Shown: positions 44,948 through 55,057 of the stretch, piece after piece | How the letters are laid out: every line of letters begins with the position of its first letter | How positions within the stretch are numbered: the first letter of the stretch is position 1 | Source of the DNA: Parvularcula maris | GTDB lineage: Bacteria; Pseudomonadota; Alphaproteobacteria; Caulobacterales; Parvularculaceae | Length of the DNA stretch: 64,000 nucleotides | Assembly: GCF_024505085.1 (NCBI RefSeq) | Contig: NZ_JANIBC010000001.1 | Location: 62,001-126,000, forward strand | Direction of reading: 5' to 3' | Notes under the pieces: model-generated | Seen by the model: only the letters and a program-made list of their open reading frames with translations | Database searches by the model: none | What the model was told of the DNA's origin: nothing | Translations under genes and position numbers: made by a program

Positions 44948-46063
44948 ATGCACGTCATCGGATACGGCACCACCGAAGCCAGCGCCGAGCTGGTCCCCCT
45001 CAGCTTCGAGCGCCCCGACATGCGCGCGGGCGAGGTGGAGATCGAGATCACCCATTGCGGGGTCTGCCACTCGGACCTTCACCAGGCCCGCGACGACTGG
45101 GGCAACACGGTCTGGCCCTGCGTGCCCGGCCACGAGGTCGTCGGCCTGGTCACCCGCGTCGGCGACGGCGTGACCAAGTTCAAGGAGGGCGACCGGGTCG
45201 GCGTCGGCTGCATGGTCAACTCCTGCCAGGCTTGCGGGCCGTGCGAGCAGGGCGACGAGCAGTACTGCGAGGGCCCCAAGAGCGCGACCCTCACCTATAA
45301 CGGCCCCAAGAAGCCCGACGGCAGCAACACTTACGGCGGCTACTCCACCGGCATCGTGGTGCGCGAGGAGTTCGTGCTGCACATCCCCGAGGCGATCGAC
45401 CCGGCCGAGGCGGCGCCGATCCTCTGCGCTGGCATCACCACCTACAACCCGATGAAGCATTTTGGCCTGAAGGAGGGTCAAACCCTCGGCGTCGCGGGCA
45501 TTGGCGGGCTCGGCCATATGGCGGTGCAGCTCGGCAAGAGCTTCGGCGCCAAGGTGGTGGCGCTCACCACCACCGAGGCGAAGCGCTCCGACATCCTCGA
45601 GCTCGGCGCCGACGAGGTGGTGGTGATGAGCGACGAGGAGGCGGTGAAGAACGCGGCCCAGAGCCTCGATCTGATGATCGACACCATCCCCTACCCGCAC
45701 GACCTCAACGACTACATCCCGCTGATGAAGCCCAACACCACGCTCTGCGTCGTCGGCAACATCATCGAGTTCCCCAGCTTCGATCCGGCCCAGATGATCT
45801 TCAACCGCGTCGCGGTCTCAGGTTCCCTGATCGGCGGCGTGGCGATGACCCAGGAGGTCCTCGACCGCTGCGCCGAGCACGGCATCAGGCCGCTGATCGA
45901 GAAGATCGACATCGACGAGGTCTCATCGGCCTTCGGGCGCATGCAGGAGGAGGATGTCCGCTTCCGCCACGTCATCGACATGGCGGGCCTCAAGTCGCGC
46001 ATGAATGATGTCGACGCCAAGAAGATCGACCCGCCGGCCCGCGGGGAGGTGGTGGGCCGCTGA
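44948..46063 (+). CDS. Zinc-dependent NAD(P) alcohol dehydrogenase, YahK/cinnamyl-alcohol type
   Basis: Medium-chain alcohol/aldehyde dehydrogenase of 371 residues. The catalytic zinc site has Cys in THCGVCHSDLH and His in PGHEVVG. The structural-zinc Cys cluster is CQACGPCEQGDEQYC. The Rossmann motif is GVAGIGGLGHMAVQLGKSFGA. The start at 44948 has AAGGAG at 44935-44940, and the open frame upstream lacks similarity. It lies on the plus strand between ybeY and phoH, interrupting a minus-strand block. It probably reduces aldehydes with NADPH. Confidence 0.92.
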   Translation: MHVIGYGTTEASAELVPLSFERPDMRAGEVEIEITHCGVCHSDLHQARDDWGNTVWPCVPGHEVVGLVTRVGDGVTKFKEGDRVGVGCMVNSCQACGPCEQGDEQYCEGPKSATLTYNGPKKPDGSNTYGGYSTGIVVREEFVLHIPEAIDPAEAAPILCAGITTYNPMKHFGLKEGQTLGVAGIGGLGHMAVQLGKSFGAKVVALTTTEAKRSDILELGADEVVVMSDEEAVKNAAQSLDLMIDTIPYPHDLNDYIPLMKPNTTLCVVGNIIEFPSFDPAQMIFNRVAVSGSLIGGVAMTQEVLDRCAEHGIRPLIEKIDIDEVSSAFGRMQEEDVRFRHVIDMAGLKSRMNDVDAKKIDPPARGEVVGR

Positions 46064-46076
46064 AACCCATGACAGC

Positions 46077-47045
46077 CTACGCCCCCGGCACCCTCAGCGT
46101 GTCGCGGGCGTCATAGGCGCGGACGATCTCGCCGACGAGCCTGTGCCTGACCACGTCGTCGCCGGTGAAGCGGGTGACGGCGACGCCCTCGATCTCGGTC
46201 AGAAGCGACAGGGCGTCGGCGAGGCCCGACTGGCGCGCGTCGAGCAGGTCGGTCTGGGAGGGGTCGCCGGTGATCGCCATGCGCGAGTTCTCGCCGAAGC
46301 GGGTGAGGAACATCTTCATCTGGGCGATGGTCGCGTTCTGGGCTTCGTCGAGGATGATCGCCGCGCGCGACAGGGTCCGCCCGCGCATGAAGGCCAGGGG
46401 CGCGATCTCGATCTCGCCTGCTGCGATCTTCCGGTCCACGAAATCGGCGTGCAGCACGTCGTAGAGCGCGTCGTAGAGGGGGCGGAGATAGGGATCGACC
46501 TTCTCCTTCATGTCGCCGGGCAGGAAGCCGATGCGCTCGCCTGCCTCGACGGCGGGGCGGGAGAGGATGACCCGCTCCACCTGACCTGAGACCAGCATGG
46601 AGGCGGCGTTGGCGACCGCGAGGTACGTCTTGCCGGTGCCCGCCGGTCCGACGCCGAAGACGAGCTCATCCCCGGCTAGCTGCTTCAGGAACTGACCTTG
46701 CGCGGTGGAGCGCGGCGCAATCGTGCGGCGGGGCAGGACCAGGGTTTGGTCGCGCACCATCTCCTTGGCCTTCCTCGGGGCGGGAGAGTTTTCGATCCTC
46801 AAAAGACCCTCAACATCCGCCCGGTTCACCGGCTTGCCGTTCTCCAGCCGGATATAGAGCTGCTCCATCACGGCGCGGGCCTGGGTGCGGGCATGCTCGC
46901 CGCCGGTCAGGGTGATCTCGTTCGAGCGCGCGTCGATGCGCACGCCGAGAGCGTTCTCGATGAGCACGAGGTGGCTGTCCGTGGGACCGCATAGGTCACG
47001 CACGAGCTTGGCATCGTCGAAGAGGAGGGTTTCGCTGTCGGTCAA
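46077..47045 (-). CDS. PhoH-like ATPase (YbeZ)
   Basis: A 322-residue cytoplasmic P-loop ATPase of the PhoH/YbeZ group, a partner of YbeY in RNA metabolism. It has an N-terminal KH-like segment (HLVLIENALGVRIDARSNEITL), Walker A GVGPAGTGKTYLA, the RPAVEAGERIGFLPGD motif and Walker B IILDEAQNATIAQMKMFLTR. Arg/Asp follow in GDPSQTDL. It belongs with ybeY, from which the Zn-alcohol dehydrogenase now separates it. Confidence 0.93.
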   Translation of the reverse strand: MTDSETLLFDDAKLVRDLCGPTDSHLVLIENALGVRIDARSNEITLTGGEHARTQARAVMEQLYIRLENGKPVNRADVEGLLRIENSPAPRKAKEMVRDQTLVLPRRTIAPRSTAQGQFLKQLAGDELVFGVGPAGTGKTYLAVANAASMLVSGQVERVILSRPAVEAGERIGFLPGDMKEKVDPYLRPLYDALYDVLHADFVDRKIAAGEIEIAPLAFMRGRTLSRAAIILDEAQNATIAQMKMFLTRFGENSRMAITGDPSQTDLLDARQSGLADALSLLTEIEGVAVTRFTGDDVVRHRLVGEIVRAYDARDTLRVPGA

Positions 47046-47103
47046 GGAAGTGCCTGGTTGATGAGTGGGGGAGGTAGGCTTCCTGGTTCATGAAAACCAC
47101 CCC

Positions 47104-47229
47104 CGTCATCCCGGAAGCTCGCAGAGCTATCCGGGATCCATGGCCTATGGTTTCTCCAAAGCACAACGGTAGCGCGCGTCGCGGGCTCAATCCATGGGTC
47201 CCGGATACCCTTCGGGTTCCGGGATGACG
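47104..47229. repeat. Palindromic intergenic repeat, family A, copy 3
   Basis: CGTCATCCCGG at 47104 and CCGGGATGACG ending 47229. The inner parts read ATCCGGGATCCATGG and CCATGGGTCCCGGATA. It fills the 214-base gap between the divergent phoH and creA-like genes, and so lies in or beside both promoters. Confidence 0.9.
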
Positions 47230-47259
47230 GCGGGAGCGAGCGTCCCTACCTCCCTCACC

Positions 47260-47727
47260 ATGAAACGCACCCTCCTAGCCCTGCCCGCCCTCCTCGCAGC
47301 CTGCGGCAACCCCGAGACGGAGGTCGGCGAGATCAAGAACGACCTCTACGGCAACGAGATCAAGGTCGAGGCCCTGGCCGATCCCAAGGTTGCGGGCGTG
47401 ACCTGCCACATCACCTATTTCGACCGCGGCGTCCTCGACCGGGCAAGCAAGGGCAACTGGTTCGAGGACCCCTCCAACAGCTCCATCGCCTGCCGCCAGA
47501 CCGGCCCCATCGTCATCGGCGACATCGACAGGAGCCGCTCAGGCGAGCCGGTCTTCCGCCAGCAGCGCTCGGTCATCTTCAAGGCCATCGTGGTCAGGCG
47601 CGTCTACGACGAGGCGTCCAACACCCTGATGTACATCGCCTATAGCAGAAGGCCGACCGAGGGCTCGTCGAAGATGTCGCTCAGCACCGTGGCGCTCTAC
47701 GGAGCGGATGTGAGGTGGGAGGAGTAA
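47260..47727 (+). CDS. CreA-family lipoprotein
   Basis: 155 residues with a lipoprotein signal (LLALPALLAAC, Cys15) followed by the CreA domain. It has IKVEALADPKVAGVTCHITYFDRG, DPSNSSIACRQTGPI and a short beta-rich C-terminus. CreA proteins are periplasmic or membrane-anchored and their function is not established; the old catabolite-regulation name is not supported biochemically. The start at 47260 is the first Met after the family A repeat. The frame upstream runs through the repeat and is not coding. Confidence 0.88.
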   Translation: MKRTLLALPALLAACGNPETEVGEIKNDLYGNEIKVEALADPKVAGVTCHITYFDRGVLDRASKGNWFEDPSNSSIACRQTGPIVIGDIDRSRSGEPVFRQQRSVIFKAIVVRRVYDEASNTLMYIAYSRRPTEGSSKMSLSTVALYGADVRWEE

Positions 47728-47728
47728 G

Positions 47729-48094
47729 CTAAGGAACGTATATCATCCCCGGCTCAAACTCGTATGCTCCGTTTAGTTCGAGAACACTGACGTGAAGGAC
47801 GAGATCGGTTACTGCACCGGCTACATTGGTCAGGTCTAGCAGCACTTCCCAATGCGCGCCGTTCCAAACGTGGATGGAGGAGAGCCATGAGGCGTCCCTC
47901 AGCTCTCCGATCATATCAGGGTAGGCACTTATATTTGCGGATGAGATATCCAAAATGTCGCTCGATGGCTGCCTAAAAGCGGGACCGCTCGGTTGCCTGC
48001 CAAACACCATGTCGTCCGCGAGCTGCTTGAGTTGTGGCCGCCACATAGTGGGGACAGGGAGCTCCCGAGCTACAACCTTCGATGGCAGGAGCAT
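47729..48094 (-). CDS. Hypothetical protein next to an immunity-like gene
   Basis: 121-residue soluble protein with no signal peptide or membrane segment. It begins LLPSKVVARELPVPTMWRP and has a mixed alpha/beta pattern (IHVWNGAHWEVLLDLTN). I do not recognise the family with confidence. It starts 9 bases after the stop of the DUF2314/DUF2185 gene and so is probably cotranscribed with it. Codon use is noticeably less GC-biased than in miaB or phoH, suggesting acquisition with its neighbour. A second immunity-type protein is plausible but unproven. Confidence 0.65.
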   Translation of the reverse strand: MLLPSKVVARELPVPTMWRPQLKQLADDMVFGRQPSGPAFRQPSSDILDISSANISAYPDMIGELRDASWLSSIHVWNGAHWEVLLDLTNVAGAVTDLVLHVSVLELNGAYEFEPGMIYVP

Positions 48095-48103
48095 AGAGTC
48101 CCG

Positions 48104-48754
48104 CTAGTCGCCTTCCCTGACAAAATTACCACTCATCCAATCACGGATAAATCTACTTCCGGTTCCCTCTTCAATAAGATGTAACCAGCTATCGTCTTTG
48201 TTCAGTACTATGCCTAATGCGACATAGCACGCTTTGCGAGCCTCGACTTCCTCGTCGGTGAGGCCGCGCCAATCTCCCCTAATTTTCCATCCACTGTCGG
48301 GGTATCTGTCGCTAGGTTGGCCCATATACGGCTGTTCACGGTAGACGAAGTGAACCTTGGCGGAGCCGTCGAGGACACACTGATCAACGAGGCACCGCTC
48401 AAAGTAGCGCTTGCGTGGGAAGCGAAAGCTCTGATCACGTTCTTTATCAGCAAACTGGATGTCGATGACGTTCCAATCGGAGAATTGCACGGGATCTCCA
48501 AGCGATACAGAAACAAGTTTGTCTGGGATGTTGTCGAGTTCACCTGACAAAGAGCTTCCTTCACGAGCAGTGACGCGAACCCACATTCGTTCCGCTGGCA
48601 CGTTGCCGTCATCGGCCGTCGGCAGAAACGTAAGCTTTACGTGGTCTCCTACTCCTACCTGTTCAAGCCGCCTCGGGTCGGGGAGAAAGAAAGTGTAGGG
48701 ACTGCTTTCCTGAGTGGGGCGTGGATCATCTATCATGTGAGCGCTAGTTGTCAT
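48104..48754 (-). CDS. DUF2314-DUF2185 (Imm33-like) protein
   Basis: About 216 residues. The N-terminal half resembles DUF2314 (GVGDHVKLTFLP; AERMWVRVTAREG; GELDNIP). The C-terminal half resembles DUF2185/Imm33 (CLVDQCVLDGSAKVHFVYRE; YPDSGWKIRGDWRGLTDEEV). Domains of this kind occur as immunity proteins of polymorphic toxin systems. No toxin is adjacent. Composition is more AT-rich than the flanks, consistent with transfer. The ATG at 48754 lies 8 bases past the miaB stop, so it may be expressed by read-through from miaB. A GTG at 48775 is possible. Confidence 0.75.
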   Translation of the reverse strand: MTTSAHMIDDPRPTQESSPYTFFLPDPRRLEQVGVGDHVKLTFLPTADDGNVPAERMWVRVTAREGSSLSGELDNIPDKLVSVSLGDPVQFSDWNVIDIQFADKERDQSFRFPRKRYFERCLVDQCVLDGSAKVHFVYREQPYMGQPSDRYPDSGWKIRGDWRGLTDEEVEARKACYVALGIVLNKDDSWLHLIEEGTGSRFIRDWMSGNFVREGD

Positions 48755-48761
48755 GGGTTTG

Positions 48762-50123
<1,362 letters not shown>

Positions 50124-50154
50124 CGGCGGCCCATAGCATCCGCGTGAGCCGCTG

Positions 50155-50886
50155 TCAGCGCGGACGAGATGGCCGTTTGGTTCGGATCATGGCGAGGAGG
50201 ATCAGCCCCGCGCCGAGTATCAGCAGGGCGAAGGCCGCAGGAGGCAGGCGGCCTGCCATCCCGATGCCGAAAAGACCCCAGAGGATCGGTAGGGTATAGG
50301 CCCAGGCACCGATCCACCTGACCAGGAAGGGCGCGATGGTGGTGAAGCCGATCAGGATGATGAGGTCAGGCAGCAAGCCGTCCTGAGGTGCCAAGCCTTC
50401 GGCCCGCAACAAGATCGACAGCCCGGCCGCGCTGGCCACCGTGACCCATCCCGCGAGAGCGGGAAGGGAGACGAGGGCCGCCCCGTCCCAAAGGCTTGCG
50501 GGGGTTACACGGCGGCCCGCCAGGGTTGCAGCCAGGGCAAAGGCGAGGATCAGCTCGAGCAGCACGAAGCTCTCCCAGCCGGGACCCAAAGCGGGCTGGA
50601 CGATGCCGAACAGGCCGTTGCCGATCATCGCGGGGAGGATCAGCCAGCCTGCCCTGGCCCAACCAGGCTCTTCCCGGCGCGGGAAATGCACCACGGCGAA
50701 GATGGTGAGCAGCGAGAACAGCATGCCCCAGATCGCGAACGCCCATCCGGCCGGCACCAGCGCGGTGCGGAAGGGCTCGACCGCCTCGCCGACGCTTCGC
50801 TCCGCCCCGAAGAGCCCGGGGGCGAAGTTCGCGGCGAGCTGGAAGGCCGCCGCCAGGAGGAGAAGGACCGCACGCAGGAGGTTCAT
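50155..50886 (-). CDS. TspO/MBR-related multi-pass membrane protein
   Basis: 243 residues with about seven hydrophobic helices. It contains the segment [18 protein letters not shown], close to the [10 protein letters not shown] motif seen in tryptophan-rich sensory (TspO-like) proteins, followed by [12 protein letters not shown] and [11 protein letters not shown]. It lacks the strict TspO core length (about 160 residues), so it belongs to the longer, uncharacterised relatives. It stands alone and divergent from the MscS gene. Its function is unknown. Confidence 0.7.
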   Translation of the reverse strand: MNLLRAVLLLLAAAFQLAANFAPGLFGAERSVGEAVEPFRTALVPAGWAFAIWGMLFSLLTIFAVVHFPRREEPGWARAGWLILPAMIGNGLFGIVQPALGPGWESFVLLELILAFALAATLAGRRVTPASLWDGAALVSLPALAGWVTVASAAGLSILLRAEGLAPQDGLLPDLIILIGFTTIAPFLVRWIGAWAYTLPILWGLFGIGMAGRLPPAAFALLILGAGLILLAMIRTKRPSRPR

Positions 50887-51036
50887 CGCCGGGAGTTAGG
50901 CGAGGAGTTCCTTCCTGCAACCCGATCGGTTGCGAAACGGCGGCGGCGTCTAAGGGGCGCTCGCTGCCTTGTTAGCTGCCAAGTCCGGCGGCGCTGCGCT
51001 AGGAACCTTGGGTCAGGACGAAAGACGGGGCGCGTT

Positions 51037-52632
51037 GTGTTGCAGGAAACTCAAAACGAGCAGGAGACCGAAGAGGGCGCAACCATCTCCGTCGACGAGG
51101 TGGAGGTCACGCTTTCCGACGAGCAGCTCGACGCGCTGATCGAGGCCCGCGAGGCCGAGCGGGCCGCGGAAGCCGAGCCGCCTGCAGAGGGCGTGGTCGA
51201 GGCCATCAACGACGAGGCTTCCGAGCTTCAGGATGAGGCCGTTGAGGCTGTCGAGGAGATCACCGAGGAGGGTTCGGCCCTCGCCGAGCTGATCGACAGC
51301 GAGCAGGTGCGCGCCTGGCTCGGCGATCTGGTGCTGTGGTCGCGGACCGAGCTTCTCACCTGGAACAGCCTGATCCAGCTCGGCCTCGTCTTCGGTGCGC
51401 TGATCCCGGCGATCCTGTTCGGTCCGAAGCTGAAGGAGTTCATCCTTCGCTACCTCTCCAAATGGCTGCCCAGCGGCCTGCCCCAGCGCCTCGGCATCGC
51501 GCTCGCGACGCTGGCGACGCCCATCGGCGCGTTCTTGTGGATGACGATCTTCAAGGAGATACTATCCAACGGCTTTAACGCCAACGACCAGTTCATCGAT
51601 GCGGCCCAGTCGCTCCTCGCCGCCTGGATCGTGGTCAGGCTCATCACCCTGGCCATCCGCTCGCCTTTCTGGTCGAGGGTCGCCTTCTATGTCGCCTGGC
51701 CGATCGCGGTGCTCGATGCCTTCGGCGTTCTGGGCGACGTCTTCGAGTGGATGAAGACCGTCAGCCTGACCATCGCGCCGGAGACCGAAGAGCGGACCGC
51801 GGTCGCCCTCACGCTCTTCGACGTACTGCGGGCGGCGCTGATCTTCGCGGTCTTCCTGCAGCTCGCCAAGCTCTTCTCCTCGATCATCGTGGGGCAGGTG
51901 GAGAAGACCGACGAGCTGAACCCGTCGCTCAAGGCGCTGATCTCCAAGGTCATCAACTTCCTGGTGCCCATCGTCGCTCTGGTGCTGGCGCTGCAGGTGA
52001 TCGGCTTCAACCTGGCCAGCCTCGCGATCTTCTCGGGCGCCATCGGTCTCGGCATTGGCCTCGGCCTTCAGAAGATCATCGGCAACTTCCTGGCCGGCTT
52101 CACGCTTCTAGCGGACAAGTCGATCAAGCCGGGTGACACGGTGGAGGTGGGCGACACCTTCGGCTGGATCACCGAGATGAAGAGCCGCTACGTCTCGATC
52201 AGGACGAGGGACGGTACCGAACACCTGATCCCCAACGCCGACTTCATCGAGAACGGCGTCGTCAACTGGTCCCACCACGACAAATCCGTGCGCTGCCACG
52301 CGCCTTTCGGTGTGGCCTACGCCACCAAGGACATGCGCCGCATCCAGCAGATCGCCATCGAGGCGGCGCTCAAGACCCCCCGCGTCCAGGAGAGCCCGAA
52401 GCCGGTCTGCAACCTCACCGGCTTCGGCGACAACTCGGTGGATTTCGACCTGAGGTTCTGGATCGTCGATCCGCCGAACGGCATCGCCAATGTCCGCTCG
52501 GAGATCTACCTCAAGATCTGGGAGAAGTTCGCCGAGGAGGGCATCGAGATCCCGTTCCCGCAGCGCGACCTGCACCTCAAGAGCTCCGACGTGGCGCTGA
52601 TGCCGAAGGACCTGCCGATGGCGGCGGAGTAG
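51037..52632 (+). CDS. MscS-family mechanosensitive channel with acidic N-terminal extension
   Basis: 531 residues. A Glu/Asp-rich soluble N-terminus (about 1-95) is followed by five or six membrane helices (about 105-330). The MscS pore/beta region comes next, at about 320-420 (SLAIFSGAIGLGIGLGLQKIIGNFLAGF; KPGDTVEVGDTFGWITEMKSRYVSIRTRDG; LIPNADFIENGVVNWS). A C-terminal alpha/beta domain closes the protein. The pore helix has the Gly/Ala pattern of MscS. The start is taken as GTG at 51037. The frame is open upstream to 50686, but that part opposes the TspO-like gene. Confidence 0.92.
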   Translation: MLQETQNEQETEEGATISVDEVEVTLSDEQLDALIEAREAERAAEAEPPAEGVVEAINDEASELQDEAVEAVEEITEEGSALAELIDSEQVRAWLGDLVLWSRTELLTWNSLIQLGLVFGALIPAILFGPKLKEFILRYLSKWLPSGLPQRLGIALATLATPIGAFLWMTIFKEILSNGFNANDQFIDAAQSLLAAWIVVRLITLAIRSPFWSRVAFYVAWPIAVLDAFGVLGDVFEWMKTVSLTIAPETEERTAVALTLFDVLRAALIFAVFLQLAKLFSSIIVGQVEKTDELNPSLKALISKVINFLVPIVALVLALQVIGFNLASLAIFSGAIGLGIGLGLQKIIGNFLAGFTLLADKSIKPGDTVEVGDTFGWITEMKSRYVSIRTRDGTEHLIPNADFIENGVVNWSHHDKSVRCHAPFGVAYATKDMRRIQQIAIEAALKTPRVQESPKPVCNLTGFGDNSVDFDLRFWIVDPPNGIANVRSEIYLKIWEKFAEEGIEIPFPQRDLHLKSSDVALMPKDLPMAAE

Positions 52633-52636
52633 GGGT

Positions 52637-53548
52637 CTACGCCCTCACCCCTGCGACCCAGTCCTTCATCAGATGGTGGGCGATGGCCATGGGCGGCGGG
52701 GCCATGATCTCGTGGCGACCGTCGAGGATCGCGGCGACCTCTTCCCTGGTGAACCAACGTGCCTCCTCGATCTCGGTGGGGTCGATGGTCAGCTCCTTGC
52801 CCTCCACCTCGGCCAGGAACCCCATCATCAGCGATGAGGGGAAGGGCCAGGGCTGGCTGTAGCGATAGGCGATCTTGCTGACCGTCAGGCCGGCCTCCTC
52901 GTAAAGCTCCCGCGCGCCGCACTGCTCCAGGGTCTCGCCGGGCTCGAGATAGCCGGCGAACGCGCTCATGAAGCCGGGCGGGAAGTGCGGGCCTCGGCCC
53001 AGGCACACCTCCTCGCCTCTGTAGGGCAGCACGATCGCCACCGGATCGGTCCTGGGGAAGTGCTCGGTGCCGGTGCGAAGGTTCACCCGCTTGAAACCGC
53101 CCTCGCGAGGCTCGGTCCGGTCGCCGTCCTGGGTGCAGTGGATGTTGCGGAGGTTCCAGTTCAGGAGCCACACCGCCTGCCCGGCGATGGATAGCTCTTC
53201 GGCCGGCAGATAGGGCCCCGCCGCCCGCAGGCTGGCATAGGTGCCGATATCGCTCAGCGGCGCGTCCGGCGCGCCCGAGGCATCCACCGCAAAGACCGGC
53301 TCGCCCTTCCAGAGGCCCAGAAAGACTAGCTCGCGGCTCACCGGCAGCGCCCGCAGGGCGTCCATGCCCAGCCACTGGATGACGGAGTCGGCCGGGCGCC
53401 GCTCGGTGAGCACCTCGCCGCGATAGACCAGCATCAGCCTCGCGCCGGGGCGGCGGCGTTGGCTCTCCACCCACGCCTCGTCCTTGCGCCGGACACCGGC
53501 CCGGTCGAGGGGGTTCTGGCAGAAGGCGTTGGGGTTGTCGTGCAGCAT
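52637..53548 (-). CDS. nudC: NAD(+) diphosphatase NudC, with a degenerate zinc ribbon
   Basis: Nudix hydrolase acting on NAD(H) and possibly NAD-capped RNA. The Nudix box reads GYLEPGETLEQCGARELYEEAG with all catalytic Glu present. The NudC-specific SQPWPFPSSLMMGF follows. The zinc-ribbon position reads NIHCTQDGD ... FKRVNLRTGTEHFPRTDP, so three of the four Cys ligands are replaced (Asp, Val, Thr). The start at 53548 gives 303 residues, the usual size. The frame extends to 53617. It lies alone, head to head with a hydrolase gene. Confidence 0.92.
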   Translation of the reverse strand: MLHDNPNAFCQNPLDRAGVRRKDEAWVESQRRRPGARLMLVYRGEVLTERRPADSVIQWLGMDALRALPVSRELVFLGLWKGEPVFAVDASGAPDAPLSDIGTYASLRAAGPYLPAEELSIAGQAVWLLNWNLRNIHCTQDGDRTEPREGGFKRVNLRTGTEHFPRTDPVAIVLPYRGEEVCLGRGPHFPPGFMSAFAGYLEPGETLEQCGARELYEEAGLTVSKIAYRYSQPWPFPSSLMMGFLAEVEGKELTIDPTEIEEARWFTREEVAAILDGRHEIMAPPPMAIAHHLMKDWVAGVRA

Positions 53549-53698
53549 GGATGGGCGGCCCCCTCGGAATGCGTTCGTGATGGTCTGCCCCCGGACGGCG
53601 ATGCGGCGCAAGGACAAAGCAGAGACAGCTTGGCACAGCTTTCTGGAAAGACGCTTAAAACGAAGGTATGACCGCTCAAAACAAGGGGGGAGGACCCT

Positions 53699-55006
53699 AT
53701 GCGCCGGGTCATTATCATCGTCGTTCTGGGTCTTCTGGCCTTACTGACCGCCGGTATGGCCTTCCTCTACGAGCCCGATACCGACCGGGAGGAGATGATC
53801 GCCCTTTACGGCGGTGAGCAGGCGCGATGGGCACCGGTGGAGGGGCATCAGGACTACCGCGTGCACTACCGGGTGTCGGGACCGGAGGATGCGCCGGTCC
53901 TGGTGCTCATCCACGGTACGGCCGCGAGCCTTCATACCTGGGCGCCGCTCAGGGAGCGCCTCGACCAGGACTACCGGGTCATCGCGTATGACCAGCCCGG
54001 CCACGGCCTGACCGGCCCCCACCCGGAGCGCGACTACACCTTCGCCGGCATGAGGGAGGGCCTCGATGCGGTTCTGAAGGCCACCAATACGACCGAGGCC
54101 GTGCTGATCGGCAACTCCATGGGCGGCTGGGTCGCCTGGCGGATGGCGCTCGACGAGCCCGAGCTGGTCAAGGGCCTCGTCCTCATCGACCCGGCGGGCG
54201 TTCCCGTCGAGGAGGAGAGCGAGGGCAATATCGGCTTCACCATCGCCCAGTCCTCTCTCGGGCGGGCCTTGATGAAGAAGATCACCCCCCGCTCCCTGAT
54301 CGAGAGCTCGGTCAAGCAGACCGTGGCCGATGAGAACATGGTCACGCCCGAGATGGTGGACCGCTACCACGACCTCCTCCGCTTCCCCGGCAACCGAGAG
54401 GCGGCGGGCGACCAGTTCATCAGCCCCCGCCAGGACCTCTCCGGCAGGCTGGGCGAGATCAATGCGCCGACGCTGATCCTCTGGGGCGAGGAAGACCGGC
54501 TGATCCCCGTCGCTGCCGGGCGGGTCTTCGAACGCGACATCCCGGGTGCCGAGCTGATCGTCTATGAGGGCGTAGGTCACCTGCCCATGGAAGAGGCGCC
54601 GGACCGCACGGCGGAGGACATCAGCGGCTTCCTCGCTAGGCTGGAGAAGTCCGCCCCCTCCCTCGCCGAGCGCCTGGCAGGCGAGTGGCTGCTGGTCAGC
54701 CTCGACGGCGAGGAACCTCTTCGCGGCGACAACGGCCGCATCGCAGGCGCCACTTTCACCGAGGAGCGCGTGGGCGGCAGCGCCGGATGCAATGGCGGCG
54801 GGGCGGCTATCCTCTCCTGGACCGAGAACGGCTACGCCACCGACGGCGTCTTCGTCGCAACCAAGATGCTCTGCGCGAACCTGATGCCCCAGGAGGAGCT
54901 TCTCTTCGCTATCCTCAACCACGGCGCCGTCCGTTTTGAAGGCGAAACGCTCGTGATGACTGGTCCGAACGGGACGGAAGCGCGCTTCGAGCGGGCGGAT
55001 GAGTAG
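53699..55006 (+). CDS. Alpha/beta hydrolase fused to a META (HslJ-like) domain
   Basis: 435 residues. An N-terminal membrane anchor or signal spans about 3-23. An alpha/beta hydrolase spans about 45-315, with HGTAASLH, nucleophile Ser140 (GNSMGG), Asp266 (WGEEDRLIP) and His294 (GVGHLPMEE). A META domain spans about 323-430, with GEWLLVSLDGEEP, GGSAGCNGG, Cys364 and Cys392 (MLCANLMPQEE), and GETLVMTG. META domains are usually separate HslJ-type envelope proteins, so this tethered fusion is unusual. The triad is intact. The substrate is unknown. A second hydrolase gene follows 51 bases later. Confidence 0.88.
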   Translation: MRRVIIIVVLGLLALLTAGMAFLYEPDTDREEMIALYGGEQARWAPVEGHQDYRVHYRVSGPEDAPVLVLIHGTAASLHTWAPLRERLDQDYRVIAYDQPGHGLTGPHPERDYTFAGMREGLDAVLKATNTTEAVLIGNSMGGWVAWRMALDEPELVKGLVLIDPAGVPVEEESEGNIGFTIAQSSLGRALMKKITPRSLIESSVKQTVADENMVTPEMVDRYHDLLRFPGNREAAGDQFISPRQDLSGRLGEINAPTLILWGEEDRLIPVAAGRVFERDIPGAELIVYEGVGHLPMEEAPDRTAEDISGFLARLEKSAPSLAERLAGEWLLVSLDGEEPLRGDNGRIAGATFTEERVGGSAGCNGGGAAILSWTENGYATDGVFVATKMLCANLMPQEELLFAILNHGAVRFEGETLVMTGPNGTEARFERADE

Positions 55007-55057
55007 ACCTGTAGACCCGTCCTCCGCCAGCCTGGTGTGCGAGCGAGGTGGCATGTC

